From an uncultured Paracoccaceae bacterium (GTDB lineage: Bacteria; Pseudomonadota; Alphaproteobacteria; Rhodobacterales; Rhodobacteraceae), in contig CANKYO010000014.1 of the NCBI GenBank assembly GCA_947488175.1, positions 60,719 through 124,718 of the forward strand: a stretch of 64,000 bases of DNA, given 5' to 3'. The notes under the pieces were generated by a model, which was not told the origin of the DNA, did no database searches, and saw only the letters and a list, made by a program, of their open reading frames with translations. Of this stretch, positions 55,724-63,812 are shown in pieces. The translations under genes were made by a program, and so were the position numbers. Position 1 is the stretch's first letter, and the number at the start of each line of letters is the position of its first letter.

Positions 55724-55906
55724 GGCGTGAACCAACCGGTGCTGTCGGGGCCGTCGCAGCCATGGCACCGTGACGCCGCGTCATGTCCATGCCCAATCGG
55801 ACGCACATTCACATGATGTTCCAGTTTGCCCTTGAAAAAACTGCGCCAGAGGCGCATTTAAGCGCCGTTCGCACCTATCAGCGGACGGTAAAACTCAGGA
55901 GATCAC

Positions 55907-56125
55907 ATGGCCAAGGAAGAACTGCTCGAATTCCCCGGTGTCGTGAAGGAACTCCTGCCTAATGCGACGTTTCGGGTCGAGCTGGAAAACGGCCATGAAA
56001 TTATCGCACATACGGCAGGCAAGATGCGCAAGAACCGCATTCGTGTTCTGGCAGGCGACAAGGTGCAGGTCGAGATGACCCCGTATGATCTGACCAAGGG
56101 TCGGATCAACTATCGTTTCAAGTAG
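55907..56125 (+). CDS. infA: Translation initiation factor IF-1
   Basis: A 72-residue OB-fold factor that binds the ribosomal A site with IF-2 and IF-3. The whole sequence matches the family ([49 protein letters not shown]). It has its own 183-base leader after the phosphatase gene, so it probably has a separate promoter. A strong hairpin follows it. Confidence 0.97.
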   Translation: MAKEELLEFPGVVKELLPNATFRVELENGHEIIAHTAGKMRKNRIRVLAGDKVQVEMTPYDLTKGRINYRFK

Positions 56126-56151
56126 CATGAAGCAACGCTTCGTGCCGCGCG

Positions 56152-56186
56152 GGTAAGCGTTTTGCGTCTGGCAAAATGCGCTTACC
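56152..56186 (+). terminator. Long imperfect hairpin between infA and maf
   Basis: GGTAAGCG with CGCTTACC, then TTTTGC with GCAAAA, form about 14 pairs around GTCTG with one TG bulge. It starts 27 bases after the infA stop. The T-rich part is inside the stem, so an attenuator or RNase processing site fits as well as a terminator. Confidence 0.5.
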
Positions 56187-56205
56187 GCTCTGAGGCAGTG
56201 CGCCG

Positions 56206-56811
56206 ATGACAACCCTCAGTCCCGACACCAACCTCAAGCTCATCCTCGGTTCTGGCTCGCCCCGGCGGCTGGAGCTTTTGGCGCAGATCGGTGTCACCCC
56301 GGATGCCATTCGCGCACCTGATATCGACGAGGATGTGCACAAGGGTGAATTGCCGCGCGATTATGTCAATCGCATCGCCGCTGAAAAGGCGGGGGCCGTG
56401 GCGGCGGCAGAGGGCGAGCTTGTCCTTTGCGCCGATACAACCGTGGCCCTGGGCCGCCGCATCATGGGCAAGCCTGCTGATGCCGCTGAGGCGGCTGATT
56501 TTCTGCGCGCCCTTTCGGGGCGGCGCCACAAGGTGATCACCGCGATGGCCGTTAAACGCGGAGGCCATGTCTGGCAAAAGGATGTGCAGACAACGGTCGC
56601 CGTTAAACGCCTGTCAGATGCGGATATTGACTGGTATCTGGCCACAGGCGACTGGCAGGGCAAAGCGGGCGGTTACGCCATCCAGGGCCCGGCGAGCGCG
56701 TTTATCACCTGGCTGAACGGATCTTTTCACGCGGTCATGGGGTTGCCCTTGCCCGAAACCGTTGGGCTGCTGACCGCTGCTGGCTATCCGGTGCTGAGGG
56801 CGGCATCATGA
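56206..56811 (+). CDS. maf: Maf-type nucleotide pyrophosphatase
   Basis: A 201-residue Maf/YhdE-type enzyme that hydrolyses non-canonical or surplus nucleoside triphosphates (dTTP/UTP type). The signature is [18 protein letters not shown], with [15 protein letters not shown] and the late [13 protein letters not shown]. Length is normal. It overlaps the ribonuclease gene by ATGA. Confidence 0.93.
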   Translation: MTTLSPDTNLKLILGSGSPRRLELLAQIGVTPDAIRAPDIDEDVHKGELPRDYVNRIAAEKAGAVAAAEGELVLCADTTVALGRRIMGKPADAAEAADFLRALSGRRHKVITAMAVKRGGHVWQKDVQTTVAVKRLSDADIDWYLATGDWQGKAGGYAIQGPASAFITWLNGSFHAVMGLPLPETVGLLTAAGYPVLRAAS

Positions 56812-57842
56812 AGGGGCGCATGATCGTTCTGGACCATATCGGCGATATGGAAGCAGCGGCCTATCTGGTGGATGGCAAGCTGGATGATCTGCTGATTGAT
56901 GTGGCCGATGCGCCGCGCCCCGGCGCGATCTTTCGGGGTATCTGCGACCGCCCGATCAAGGGGCAGGGGGGCATGATGCTGCGTCTGCCCGATGGCGAAA
57001 CAGCATTCCTGCGGCAAGGCAAGGGGTTGCGCCCCGGGCAACCCCTACTGGTGCAGGTCACGGGCTATGCCGAAGACGGCAAGGCAGTGCCCGTGACCGA
57101 CAGGGTGCTGTTCAAAAGCCGCTACGCGATTGTGACACCGGGCAAACTGGGGCTGAATATCTCGCGCCAGATCACGGATGAGGACGCGCGCGATGATCTT
57201 CTGGCCGTGGCGCATGAGTTTTTTGACGCGCCCCACGGTCTGATCCTGCGGTCATCCTGCGACGGGGCGGACGAGGCCGAGATTGCCGATGATATCCTCG
57301 CCATGGTGGCGCTGGCCGATGCGGTTCTGGCCGACGCAACCGGCGACACGCCCCAGGCGCTGACCGAAGGCGATGGCCCGCACACGCTCGCCTGGCGTGA
57401 ATGGACCGGGGCGGCGAGCGTCGTGACTGAACCCGGCAGTTTTGAAAGCCACGGCGTTCTGGATCAGGTTGGCGCGCTGGCAGACGCCAAGGTGCCGCTT
57501 GCCGAAGGATCGCTTTATGTCGAACCCACCCGCGCGATGGTGGCTGTCGACGTCAATACCGGCAATGACACATCGCTGGGTGCTGCGCTGAAGGCCAATC
57601 TGGCCGCTGCGCGCGCCCTGCCTCGCGCCTTGCGCCTGCGCGGGCTTGGGGGGCAGATCAGTGTTGATTTCGTGTCGATGTCCAAGGCGCATCGCAAACA
57701 GGTCGAACAATCCCTGCGGGCGGCGTTCAAGGCGGACCCGATCGAAACCTCGCTGATTGGCTGGACCACGATGGGATTGTTCGAGATGCAACGCAAACGG
57801 GAACGTGCGCCTTTTCCGTCCAGACTGTTTAGGGATCTGTGA
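56808..57842 (+). CDS. Ribonuclease E/G family protein, short form
   Basis: A 344-residue endoribonuclease. The S1-like region is followed by the DNase-I-like catalytic domain with AVDVNTGND, whose aspartates bind Mg2+, and [12 protein letters not shown]. It lacks the long C-terminal scaffold of RNase E and the zinc-link cysteines are not visible, so it is closer to a reduced RNase G. It sits in a fixed maf-rne-yacG arrangement. Confidence 0.88.
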   Translation: MKGRMIVLDHIGDMEAAAYLVDGKLDDLLIDVADAPRPGAIFRGICDRPIKGQGGMMLRLPDGETAFLRQGKGLRPGQPLLVQVTGYAEDGKAVPVTDRVLFKSRYAIVTPGKLGLNISRQITDEDARDDLLAVAHEFFDAPHGLILRSSCDGADEAEIADDILAMVALADAVLADATGDTPQALTEGDGPHTLAWREWTGAASVVTEPGSFESHGVLDQVGALADAKVPLAEGSLYVEPTRAMVAVDVNTGNDTSLGAALKANLAAARALPRALRLRGLGGQISVDFVSMSKAHRKQVEQSLRAAFKADPIETSLIGWTTMGLFEMQRKRERAPFPSRLFRDL

Positions 57843-58027
57843 TGGCATGCCCAATCTGTGATCGCCCGACCGAGGCGCGTTACAGGCCGTTCTGCTCCAA
57901 GCGTTGTGCTGACCGGGATCTGGGCAAATGGCTGACCGGCGGTTATTCCATCCCTTCTGACGATCCGGATGATGCCGAAAACCTAGAGCGTGAACTGCGT
58001 GACGCACCGGACGAAAAGCCGCACTAA
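57839..58027 (+). CDS. yacG: DNA gyrase inhibitor YacG
   Basis: A 62-residue zinc protein with C4-x2-C7 (CPIC) and C19-x3-C23 (CSKRC) and the following DLGKWLTGGYSIP stretch. YacG proteins bind gyrase. Overlap with the ribonuclease gene is ATGA. It ends the conserved block. A 560-base non-coding stretch follows up to the tRNA-Phe. Confidence 0.92.
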   Translation: MMACPICDRPTEARYRPFCSKRCADRDLGKWLTGGYSIPSDDPDDAENLERELRDAPDEKPH

Positions 58028-58369
58028 CCGCAGACATCCGGACCATGCGATGCGGGTCGGTGCGCCCGTGGGGGCGGACCTTCGAAACTGGCAACGCCCG
58101 GTTCACCTGTAGCGGGGAACCGCATGACCGTGCCCTCCCAATTGCCGAACTGGATCCAGCCCCATTGCTGCTGCCAAAGGCGCGGGCATTCTCTCGATGA
58201 ATAAAATCCACCCGCATCACCCAGTCGATCGGAACAGGCGCACGCCGCATATCGGTGTTCATCTCATGCGGGCTGGCGCGATCGGGATGGACCACCGCCC
58301 TCATGCTGCGCGAAGGTGGACGCGTCCAGCCAATCGGCTGTCATGCACGATGATCTGTTCCACGGTCAT
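58018..58369 (-). pseudogene. Possible decayed gene between yacG and tRNA-Phe
   Basis: On the minus strand an ATG at 58369 opens MTVEQIIVHDSRLAGRVHLR and stops after 22 codons. Another frame then reads AGGFYSSRECPRLWQQQWGW and IQFGNWEGTVMRFPATGEPG down to a stop near 58024. Both pieces look protein-like, but they lie in different frames and a stop intervenes. I do not recognise the ancestor. The rest of 58370-58587 shows nothing I can call. Confidence 0.35.
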
Positions 58370-58587
58370 TTAAAGGCCTTTCTGAAAACAGGTTGAGGCG
58401 CTGGAAAACCAGACCTGGCGGGCTTTGATGATGCCTGTTTAGCGTCCGCTGAACACGATCCGAAATGCGGGTTTTCAAGACCTCTTGGCCAAAGGGTGGA
58501 GCGGTTGAAATTTTGTGGCAAACAGGCTGGACACATCCCCACACCTCGCCTAAGAAGCGCTGACCCAACAGCAGTGCTGTAACCCGT

Positions 58588-58662
58588 GCCCGGGTAGCTC
58601 AGGGGTAGAGCAGTGGATTGAAAATCCTCGTGTCGGTGGTTCGATTCCGCCCCCGGGCACCA
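58588..58662 (+). tRNA. tRNA-Phe (anticodon GAA), island attachment target
   Basis: A complete 75-base tRNA with CCA encoded. The acceptor arm GCCCGGG pairs with CCCGGGC, the anticodon loop TTGAAAA places GAA at 58620-58622, and the T-arm is GGTGGTTCGATTCCGCC. A T-T pair in the anticodon stem appears normal for this tRNA. An integrase gene ends 18 bases downstream, so its 3' half is likely the attachment core. Confidence 0.95.
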
Positions 58663-58680
58663 TTTAACTCTCTGATATGA

Positions 58681-59808
58681 TTATATTTTCTGCTCATGAC
58701 TGATCCTCGTTTCGGTCAGGTTTGACGCTTTTCTGCGAAGGTTTGACACTTTTGGCCCGCCTTCGGTTCTCTTCTTCCAGTTGGCCATGGTCTCGCGGTT
58801 CTTGTCGGCAAGGTTTGCTGACCGTGAATAGTGCCGCGCCATGGATGGCGTTTTCTGCCCCAAAAGGTCCGCGATGCGGCGTTCGTCTAGGCCCGCCTCG
58901 CGCAATGTCGTGGCGACCGTGTGCCGCAAGCCCTTGAGGGTCAGGCCTTTTTCGATAAGGCCTTCATTCTCAAGGGTGGTCTTGAAGCGGTGCCAAACAG
59001 TCGAAAAGCCGTTGTAAGTCCATGCCTCGCCGCGCGAATTGGAGAGCACAGTCTCGGCGTCGTGGTCAGGCATGCGGTCAAGCGCCGCTTGCAGCGTCGG
59101 ACTAACCGGAATCGCAACCTCTTCACCAGTCTTGCCGCGCACCCCCCAGATGGTACCGTCATCAACTTGATCTTTTCGCAATCGCAGTGCGTCGGATGGA
59201 TCGAGGCCGGTGTTCATCATCAAGGCGAGGGCCACCCGCACATGGGGCTTGGCTTTGCCCAAGACGGTATCGCGTTCTTCGATAGTCCAGGGACGGTTGG
59301 CATAGGCTCGATCACGCGGTCGGCGCTTGGGAATGACGTCTTTGGCAAAGTTCGCTGAGATCAGACCCTTCGGAATGTTGTAGCGAAACACCTCACTCAG
59401 CAGCGTGCGGACCATGTTCGCCCGCCGCCAACCAATCTTCTGCGCGGCCTTGTCGTGGATGCCCGCGATCAGCGGCGTGTCGATCATATGGATGGGCGTA
59501 TCGAGGATCGGCTCAAGGAAATCAGCACATTTGCGGTAGTCGCGCCGCGTGGCTTCGGCAAGGTTCTGGTAGTGCTCGGTCTCAAAGTAGGATTGGATCA
59601 ACCCACCAAGCGTCCCGGCCTTTGGAGCCGTGGCCCGCTGCGCCTCGGCGATGGCACGGATCGTCTCGCACTCAGCAAAGAATTCGGCGGAACCAATAGG
59701 CGCGTGGGTCAAGTCAACTTTGTGGCCGGTCTTGCGGTGGTAGCATCGCGGCTTGCCGTGCCGGTCATTGAAAATCTTGAACCCTTTGACACGTACTTGT
59801 GTCATCAA
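58681..59808 (-). CDS. Tyrosine-type site-specific integrase
   Basis: A 375-residue recombinase with an N-terminal arm/core-binding part (LGGLIQSYFETEHYQNLAEA) and a C-terminal catalytic domain ending in the tyrosine of SMARHYSRS. Box I reads NTGLDPSDALRLRKDQ, where relatives have arginine in place of the first D. Box II is LKGLRHTVA, with K before the conserved R, and the late H position is Q in LGQKTP. Similar wording recurs in Rhodobacterales integrases as I remember them. It lies directly behind tRNA-Phe, reads toward it, and overlaps the excisionase gene by ATGA. Confidence 0.9.
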   Translation of the reverse strand: MMTQVRVKGFKIFNDRHGKPRCYHRKTGHKVDLTHAPIGSAEFFAECETIRAIAEAQRATAPKAGTLGGLIQSYFETEHYQNLAEATRRDYRKCADFLEPILDTPIHMIDTPLIAGIHDKAAQKIGWRRANMVRTLLSEVFRYNIPKGLISANFAKDVIPKRRPRDRAYANRPWTIEERDTVLGKAKPHVRVALALMMNTGLDPSDALRLRKDQVDDGTIWGVRGKTGEEVAIPVSPTLQAALDRMPDHDAETVLSNSRGEAWTYNGFSTVWHRFKTTLENEGLIEKGLTLKGLRHTVATTLREAGLDERRIADLLGQKTPSMARHYSRSANLADKNRETMANWKKRTEGGPKVSNLRRKASNLTETRISHEQKI

Positions 59809-60035
59809 AGGCGGTCCAGAATGGTTTCGCGAGTGTCTGTGACTGACCCGGATTTCACATCATCGATCCAAAGATCAATGTCGCGGCGGTCCCAAAGTAG
59901 TGTGCCTTGCCTCAACTCAACGGGACGTACCGGACAAGTTACCTTGAAATGCTTCACCGGCAAGCCGCTGTAACTGGCAGCCTCTGACTGCTTCAGCATG
60001 CGCTTGTCGACTACGCTAATGTTCAAGTTGGCCAT
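59805..60035 (-). CDS. Excisionase-like small DNA-binding protein
   Basis: A 76-residue protein with a winged-helix AlpA/Xis-type layout (LKQSEAASYSGLPVKHFKV, then LLWDRRDIDLWIDD). It is translated just before the integrase with an ATGA overlap, a common arrangement for island recombination directionality factors. A role in excision is inference. Confidence 0.75.
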   Translation of the reverse strand: MANLNISVVDKRMLKQSEAASYSGLPVKHFKVTCPVRPVELRQGTLLWDRRDIDLWIDDVKSGSVTDTRETILDRL

Positions 60036-60353
60036 TCTTGCACTCTACCTTCGATAAGGAAATTGCCGTAATTTCAATCATTTAAACGTATAATTTGAGT
60101 TCAAGGCCGTTGGGAGGCCGTGCTCAGGTGCGTTGAAATCTCATCAATATGGTGAGGCAGCAGAAGCATTTGGCGTCCAAATCTACGGTATTGGCCTGTT
60201 TCTTTGGCGGCTGATCTTATCCGTCTTGGCGAACACTTTATCCCATGAAGGTCTTCCAAAATTTCGCTCCAGGCCTCTGGTGTCTTTCCTTCGGAGAAAG
60301 CGCGGGGAGATGTTCTCGATCCATATGGACGTTTCCTGTAAATTGCGACATTG

Positions 60354-60400
60354 TGACGTCAGATGAAGTTACACATGGCTGCTATGACGTCAATTGACGT
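60354..60400. promoter_or_regulatory. TGACGTCA operator-like repeats upstream of the repressor gene
   Basis: Two perfect palindromes, TGACGTCA at 60354-60361 and at 60385-60392, are 31 bases apart, about three helical turns. A third half-site, TGACGT, lies at 60395-60400. They precede the XRE-type gene at 60440 by 40-86 bases. The whole 60036-60439 gap is otherwise AT-rich with no convincing gene; the 77-codon frame at 60133 has no support. Confidence 0.5.
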
Positions 60401-60439
60401 TATTAAGAGCCATATGGAGCAGTATGGCAAGCCCCAACC

Positions 60440-60856
60440 GTGCACAATGAGCAAAAAAGACAAATTGGCGAACGATTGGCGCTTGTAAGGGCAACCAAAC
60501 GCATGTCGCAGAAGGCCATGGGGGAATATCTTTCCGTTCCGTGGCGAACCTATCAGAACTATGAGACTGGCTCTCGCGAGATGCCGGTCGACTTCGCATT
60601 GGCCTATTGCGAAAAGCTCGACATTCGTATCGACTGGTTGATTGATGGAACCGGAGGGCAAAGACGGCAAAGTGGCCTTGCTTCACTCAAAGTAACGTTG
60701 CTCAAGATCGACGATCAAGCACGCGCAACCGGCAGCGCGCTACCTTTAGAAAGTATTGCCGATATTGCGGTCCGCCTACTAAAAAAAGAGCGCGACGGCC
60801 ATGCCATTACCGACCAGGATTTTAAAGATTATATTGAGTTAAAGAGAGAAAGCTAA
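60440..60856 (+). CDS. XRE-type helix-turn-helix regulator (phage repressor-like)
   Basis: A 138-residue protein beginning at a GTG. Residues 8-65 form a Cro/C1-type helix-turn-helix (IGERLALVRATKRMSQKAMG, WRTYQNYETGSREMPVDFAL). The tail IDWLIDGTGGQ is typical of phage and island repressors, followed by a helical C-terminal region. It faces away from the integrase pair, with the TGACGTCA repeats between. It probably controls its own gene and perhaps int/xis. Confidence 0.82.
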   Translation: MHNEQKRQIGERLALVRATKRMSQKAMGEYLSVPWRTYQNYETGSREMPVDFALAYCEKLDIRIDWLIDGTGGQRRQSGLASLKVTLLKIDDQARATGSALPLESIADIAVRLLKKERDGHAITDQDFKDYIELKRES

Positions 60857-60858
60857 GC

Positions 60859-61110
60859 ATGTCAGGCACATCAGTCATCAAGCAACTCCGCAGGCTGCGC
60901 CGATTTCAAGCTGCCTTTCTGGTCGGATCAATTGCACTCTATGTCCTCTGCGTCGCCGCACTCGCCACAAGGGCTTTGAACGGACAGACAATCCAGTATT
61001 CCGACCCCATCGTCATCCTGACGATAGTAGGGAGCGTTCTCTGGGTTTGCCTAGGTTTGGGTTTGAGCTCTGCATTTGGACGTCAAACCCCAACTGATGA
61101 AGATGACTAG
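60859..61110 (+). CDS. Small membrane protein of the island
   Basis: An 83-residue protein with two predicted membrane helices, at about 17-37 (AAFLVGSIALYVLCVAALAT) and 50-70 (IVILTIVGSVLWVCLGLGLS), and an acidic tail. It starts two bases after the repressor stop and is probably cotranscribed with it. I do not recognise a family. Confidence 0.55.
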   Translation: MSGTSVIKQLRRLRRFQAAFLVGSIALYVLCVAALATRALNGQTIQYSDPIVILTIVGSVLWVCLGLGLSSAFGRQTPTDEDD

Positions 61111-61261
61111 GCGACAAGCTGATATAGTTCATGGATCTCTCTGGACCGTCATCGAGCAGGTCATCAGTAATCTGGCCGATCATCCCGATGATGCGGTAGG
61201 GTTCCCGCTCGCTTTGCTCGAGTGTTTTGACAACTCCACAGCGCGCTCGAAGTAGCTGCGC

Positions 61262-61357
61262 AAGCCGCATACGCCGTATCGCGTTCTTTTGGTCGGCTGT
61301 TAGAGCAGAGGGCATCCCACCGAGACGGCCCGATTGAGTGCGGATGCAAGCCGTTCT
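61262..61357 (-). pseudogene. Possible resolvase C-terminal remnant
   Basis: On the minus strand RTACIRTQSGRLGGMPSALT followed by ADQKNAIRRMR recalls the tail of Tn3-type serine resolvases just before the helix-turn-helix. No catalytic domain precedes it within the window. The rest of 61111-61715 holds no gene I can support; its last 100 bases are AT-rich and likely carry the promoter of the macrodomain gene. Confidence 0.3.
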
Positions 61358-61601
61358 CTGGTGTACACTGACACGCCAGTCTGCCAAACGGTCGTTTCCC
61401 GGACAATCAATGACCGACCAGAGTTTTATGGTCGGCCCTATCCCAACGTTCGACCTCAGTCACTTTCGCTGGGATGCTGCCCTTCAGAGGTGACACTCGC
61501 CGCGCTTGCGCAATCGATCCGCAGTTCAAAGTCGGCTACTTCGGGGAAATTTGCGATTTACGAACTTAGCAAGGCAAATCTCGATGTTTCGCACTAGTAG
61601 A

Positions 61602-61617
61602 GCACAACATGTTGAGC
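61602..61617. promoter_or_regulatory. Palindrome upstream of the DarG-like gene
   Basis: GCACAACATGTTGAGC is a 16-base palindrome with one mismatched pair; its inner ten bases, CAACATGTTG, are perfect. It lies about 100 bases before the GTG start at 61716, next to an AT-rich stretch with TTGCAA and a TATTGA-like hexamer 17 bases apart. It is a candidate operator for an autoregulated toxin-antitoxin module. Confidence 0.35.
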
Positions 61618-61715
61618 TTTTCGCTGGATTTGCAATTTTGTTCACTTTATGTTCTATTGATATGACTCGAACAACGTGGTTTTTGTCGGGTTAGTGAGAA
61701 AAAGGCGGACAACAA

Positions 61716-62615
61716 GTGCTGACATACAAGAGAACCAGCCTTCTTGAAGCCAACACGCAGACATTGGTCAACACCGTCAACTGCGTTGGCGTTATGGGGA
61801 AAGGCATTGCTAAGGCCTTCAAGCAACGTGAACCCAACATGTTCACGGCTTACAAGAGAATTTGCGAACAAAAGTTGCTGGAACCGGGCAAGCTTTGGCT
61901 ATGGCGCGGGTCTGAACAATGGGTGTTGAATTTTCCAACTAAGAAGCACTGGCGCAGTCCATCGAAAATGGAGTGGGTTGAGGCCGGTCTTGAGAAGTTT
62001 GCAAATACCTATGATGATCAAGGCGTGACGGAGATTGCTTTCCCGAAGTTGGGTTGTGGAAACGGCAATCTCGATTGGGCTGACGTACGCCCTTTGATGG
62101 AAAGATATCTCTCGGAACTTTCAATTCCGGTTTACATCCATGACTTCACCAAAGACATTGGCCTGCCCGAACACCTTGAGCACTTGGCAATCGAGGTTCG
62201 TAAGTCTGTGTCTGATCTGTCGTTTCAAAGTTTCGTGGCTGCATTGGAACAGATTTCGAAACTTGCACCGAAATTACGTTTAGACAACGTTCAAGAGTTT
62301 GAGATTTCATTCGACAATGACACTCTCGGCATCCAGACGCGGGACTTCGACTGGACATTCGAAGAAGACGATCTTCGGGGCGTCTGGATTAGCCTGCTGA
62401 ATGGCATGGTCACTAAAGAAAAGGCAGGGTGGACGGCTAGGGAAGCGGGTGTGCCGTTGCTGACAATGATGCAGTTACTACCGGATGTGCGGGCAGTGCA
62501 AATTCATCGCCATGGGAGGCCTGATCCTGAAATGGCGGTAGAGTTGAGGCCCGAAATCGCAGCATCTTTTGACGCAAAAAATCCGAGCGCCCAAGCTGAG
62601 TTGCCATGGCATTAA
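61716..62615 (+). CDS. darG: DarG-like macrodomain ADP-ribosylglycohydrolase antitoxin
   Basis: A 299-residue protein from a GTG start with AAGGCGG upstream. Residues 1-155 are a macrodomain of the DarG type (NTVNCVGVMGKGIAKAF, then FPKLGCGNGNLDWADVRPLM), which removes ADP-ribose from DNA and neutralises DarT. Residues 160-299 form a second domain with GVWISLLNGMVTKEKAGWT and PEMAVELRPE near the end; I do not recognise it with certainty. Its last ten bases overlap the toxin gene. Antitoxin before toxin is the reverse of the common darT-darG order. Base composition is lower in GC than the backbone. Confidence 0.75.
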   Translation: MLTYKRTSLLEANTQTLVNTVNCVGVMGKGIAKAFKQREPNMFTAYKRICEQKLLEPGKLWLWRGSEQWVLNFPTKKHWRSPSKMEWVEAGLEKFANTYDDQGVTEIAFPKLGCGNGNLDWADVRPLMERYLSELSIPVYIHDFTKDIGLPEHLEHLAIEVRKSVSDLSFQSFVAALEQISKLAPKLRLDNVQEFEISFDNDTLGIQTRDFDWTFEEDDLRGVWISLLNGMVTKEKAGWTAREAGVPLLTMMQLLPDVRAVQIHRHGRPDPEMAVELRPEIAASFDAKNPSAQAELPWH

Positions 62616-62818
62616 GTGATGCGTTTGTTAATCAGCATATTCAGCATTGGACCGAGCAACTTTCGAACGGCGTAAGGACATACCGTAAGCACTGGCCTGC
62701 TCACTTGTTCCATCATGCGCCTTTGGAAACCGCATTAAAGATCATTGAGGATGGTTATCTGCGCGCCCGCGATGATCCTCAACGCGCGAACATTCAAGAT
62801 GTGCTGCGGGCGGGGTGA
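62606..62818 (+). CDS. darT: DarT-like toxin, N-terminal part (frame 1)
   Basis: A 70-codon reading frame that starts inside the darG end. HLFHHAPLETALKIIEDGYL corresponds to the NAD-binding helix region of the DarT (DUF4433) DNA ADP-ribosyltransferases. The frame ends at a TGA (62816-62818) directly after GCG-GGG. The remaining toxin continues in the -1 frame from 62815. Read together the two frames give an uninterrupted 327-residue DarT-like protein. Confidence 0.6.
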   Translation: MALSDAFVNQHIQHWTEQLSNGVRTYRKHWPAHLFHHAPLETALKIIEDGYLRARDDPQRANIQDVLRAG

Positions 62819-63588
62819 TTGACAATCGACAGGAAGCGCACGGAAGAGTGAGGTTGTACTTTCGACCTCGCAATCCGACCCAGTTTCACATCGAGGGCAT
62901 TAGAAAGGATGCGGACTGCCATTACGGGACTAACGCTCATGCACCCGTTCTTGTCATGTTCGTGTTAGATGCGCGAAGGGTTCTGACGCGTCCAGGCATA
63001 ATGTTCTCGGATCAGAATATGCAGAAACACTACGCGCAAACCGGTAGTGATGAAGCGTTCTTCAACAACATTCCATTTGCCTCAGTGTACCACGAAGGCG
63101 GGATTGCCGGAGATTATTCAATAATCGACAGTCGGTGTGCAGAGGTGTTGCCAACGTCGCCAACGCCTTTGGCTGATGTTCTTTCTGGTATCTGGTTTCG
63201 ATCCGAGCCTGAAAGGGACACTTTTTTACACCGCCTTGGCGCAGCGTCGTCACAGTGGCATCAGTTCTGTTCAGTCTCAGAAGAACTGAAGGTTTTTGAC
63301 AAACGTTTCCCCTTTGTCGCGGATATCGATTTGTCGAGAGAAGGTGTCAGCTTTCGTTTGAATCATCGGCATGATCTCCAAAACGTATCAATTGCGATCC
63401 AAATCTATGACGCTCAAAATCAACTTTGTGTCGACTTTCGAAATGACGACTTCAAGACATACAATCAGTCTGGAGGGCGTTGGATATACAGGGCTGCGTT
63501 GGAACCAAGCAATTACCTAGTGAGAGTGCAGCTAGAAAACCATCCTGCTTATGAGGCTATCCTCCGGCTAGATGACAGCTTGTTCTAA
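62815..63588 (+). CDS. darT: DarT-like toxin, catalytic part and C-terminal extension (frame 2)
   Basis: A 257-codon frame from a GTG overlapping the previous stop as GTGA. GRVRLYFRPRNPTQFHIEG, APVLVMFVLDARRVLTRPG and IIDSRCAEVLPTSPTPL match the DarT core, with the glutamate of CAEVL in the catalytic position. About 110 residues beyond the core (from FVADIDLSREG) form a beta-rich extension not found in short DarTs. It could be a coupled separate polypeptide, the product of -1 frameshifting, or one half of a broken gene. Confidence 0.6.
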   Translation: MIDNRQEAHGRVRLYFRPRNPTQFHIEGIRKDADCHYGTNAHAPVLVMFVLDARRVLTRPGIMFSDQNMQKHYAQTGSDEAFFNNIPFASVYHEGGIAGDYSIIDSRCAEVLPTSPTPLADVLSGIWFRSEPERDTFLHRLGAASSQWHQFCSVSEELKVFDKRFPFVADIDLSREGVSFRLNHRHDLQNVSIAIQIYDAQNQLCVDFRNDDFKTYNQSGGRWIYRAALEPSNYLVRVQLENHPAYEAILRLDDSLF

Positions 63589-63812
63589 CTTGTAGTTGAG
63601 GCCGCTTCAGCACCCATTTGTCCGCTGACAGTTCGATCAGATAGCATCGGTCGATGTCTGCTCTGGGCTATCACCGGACAACCGACAGAATCCGTCAAAT
63701 GTCGGTACCGAGCCCATTGCGGAAGCAATTCTTCTTCGCTGGGTGCGCTCGCCGCAAGAAAATCGCCGCGAGTTCGTAGGTTGCGCCGCGGCGGGCAAGC
63801 CAGCCATTGAAT

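Noticed and set aside
57252..58304. A 350-codon minus-strand frame beginning MRAVVHPDRASPHEMN
   Set aside because: Most of it is antisense to the ribonuclease gene. Only the first part lies in non-coding DNA, and the protein-like residues there are in a different frame.
60133..60366. A 77-codon plus-strand frame between the excisionase and the repressor
   Set aside because: It has no ribosome site and no recognisable motif, and it runs through the operator-like TGACGTCA repeat.
63600..63620. GCACCCATTT as a possible right attachment site matching the end of tRNA-Phe (GCACCATTT)
   Set aside because: It requires an extra C, and the match is too short to stand out from chance. No longer copy of the tRNA 3' end was seen.
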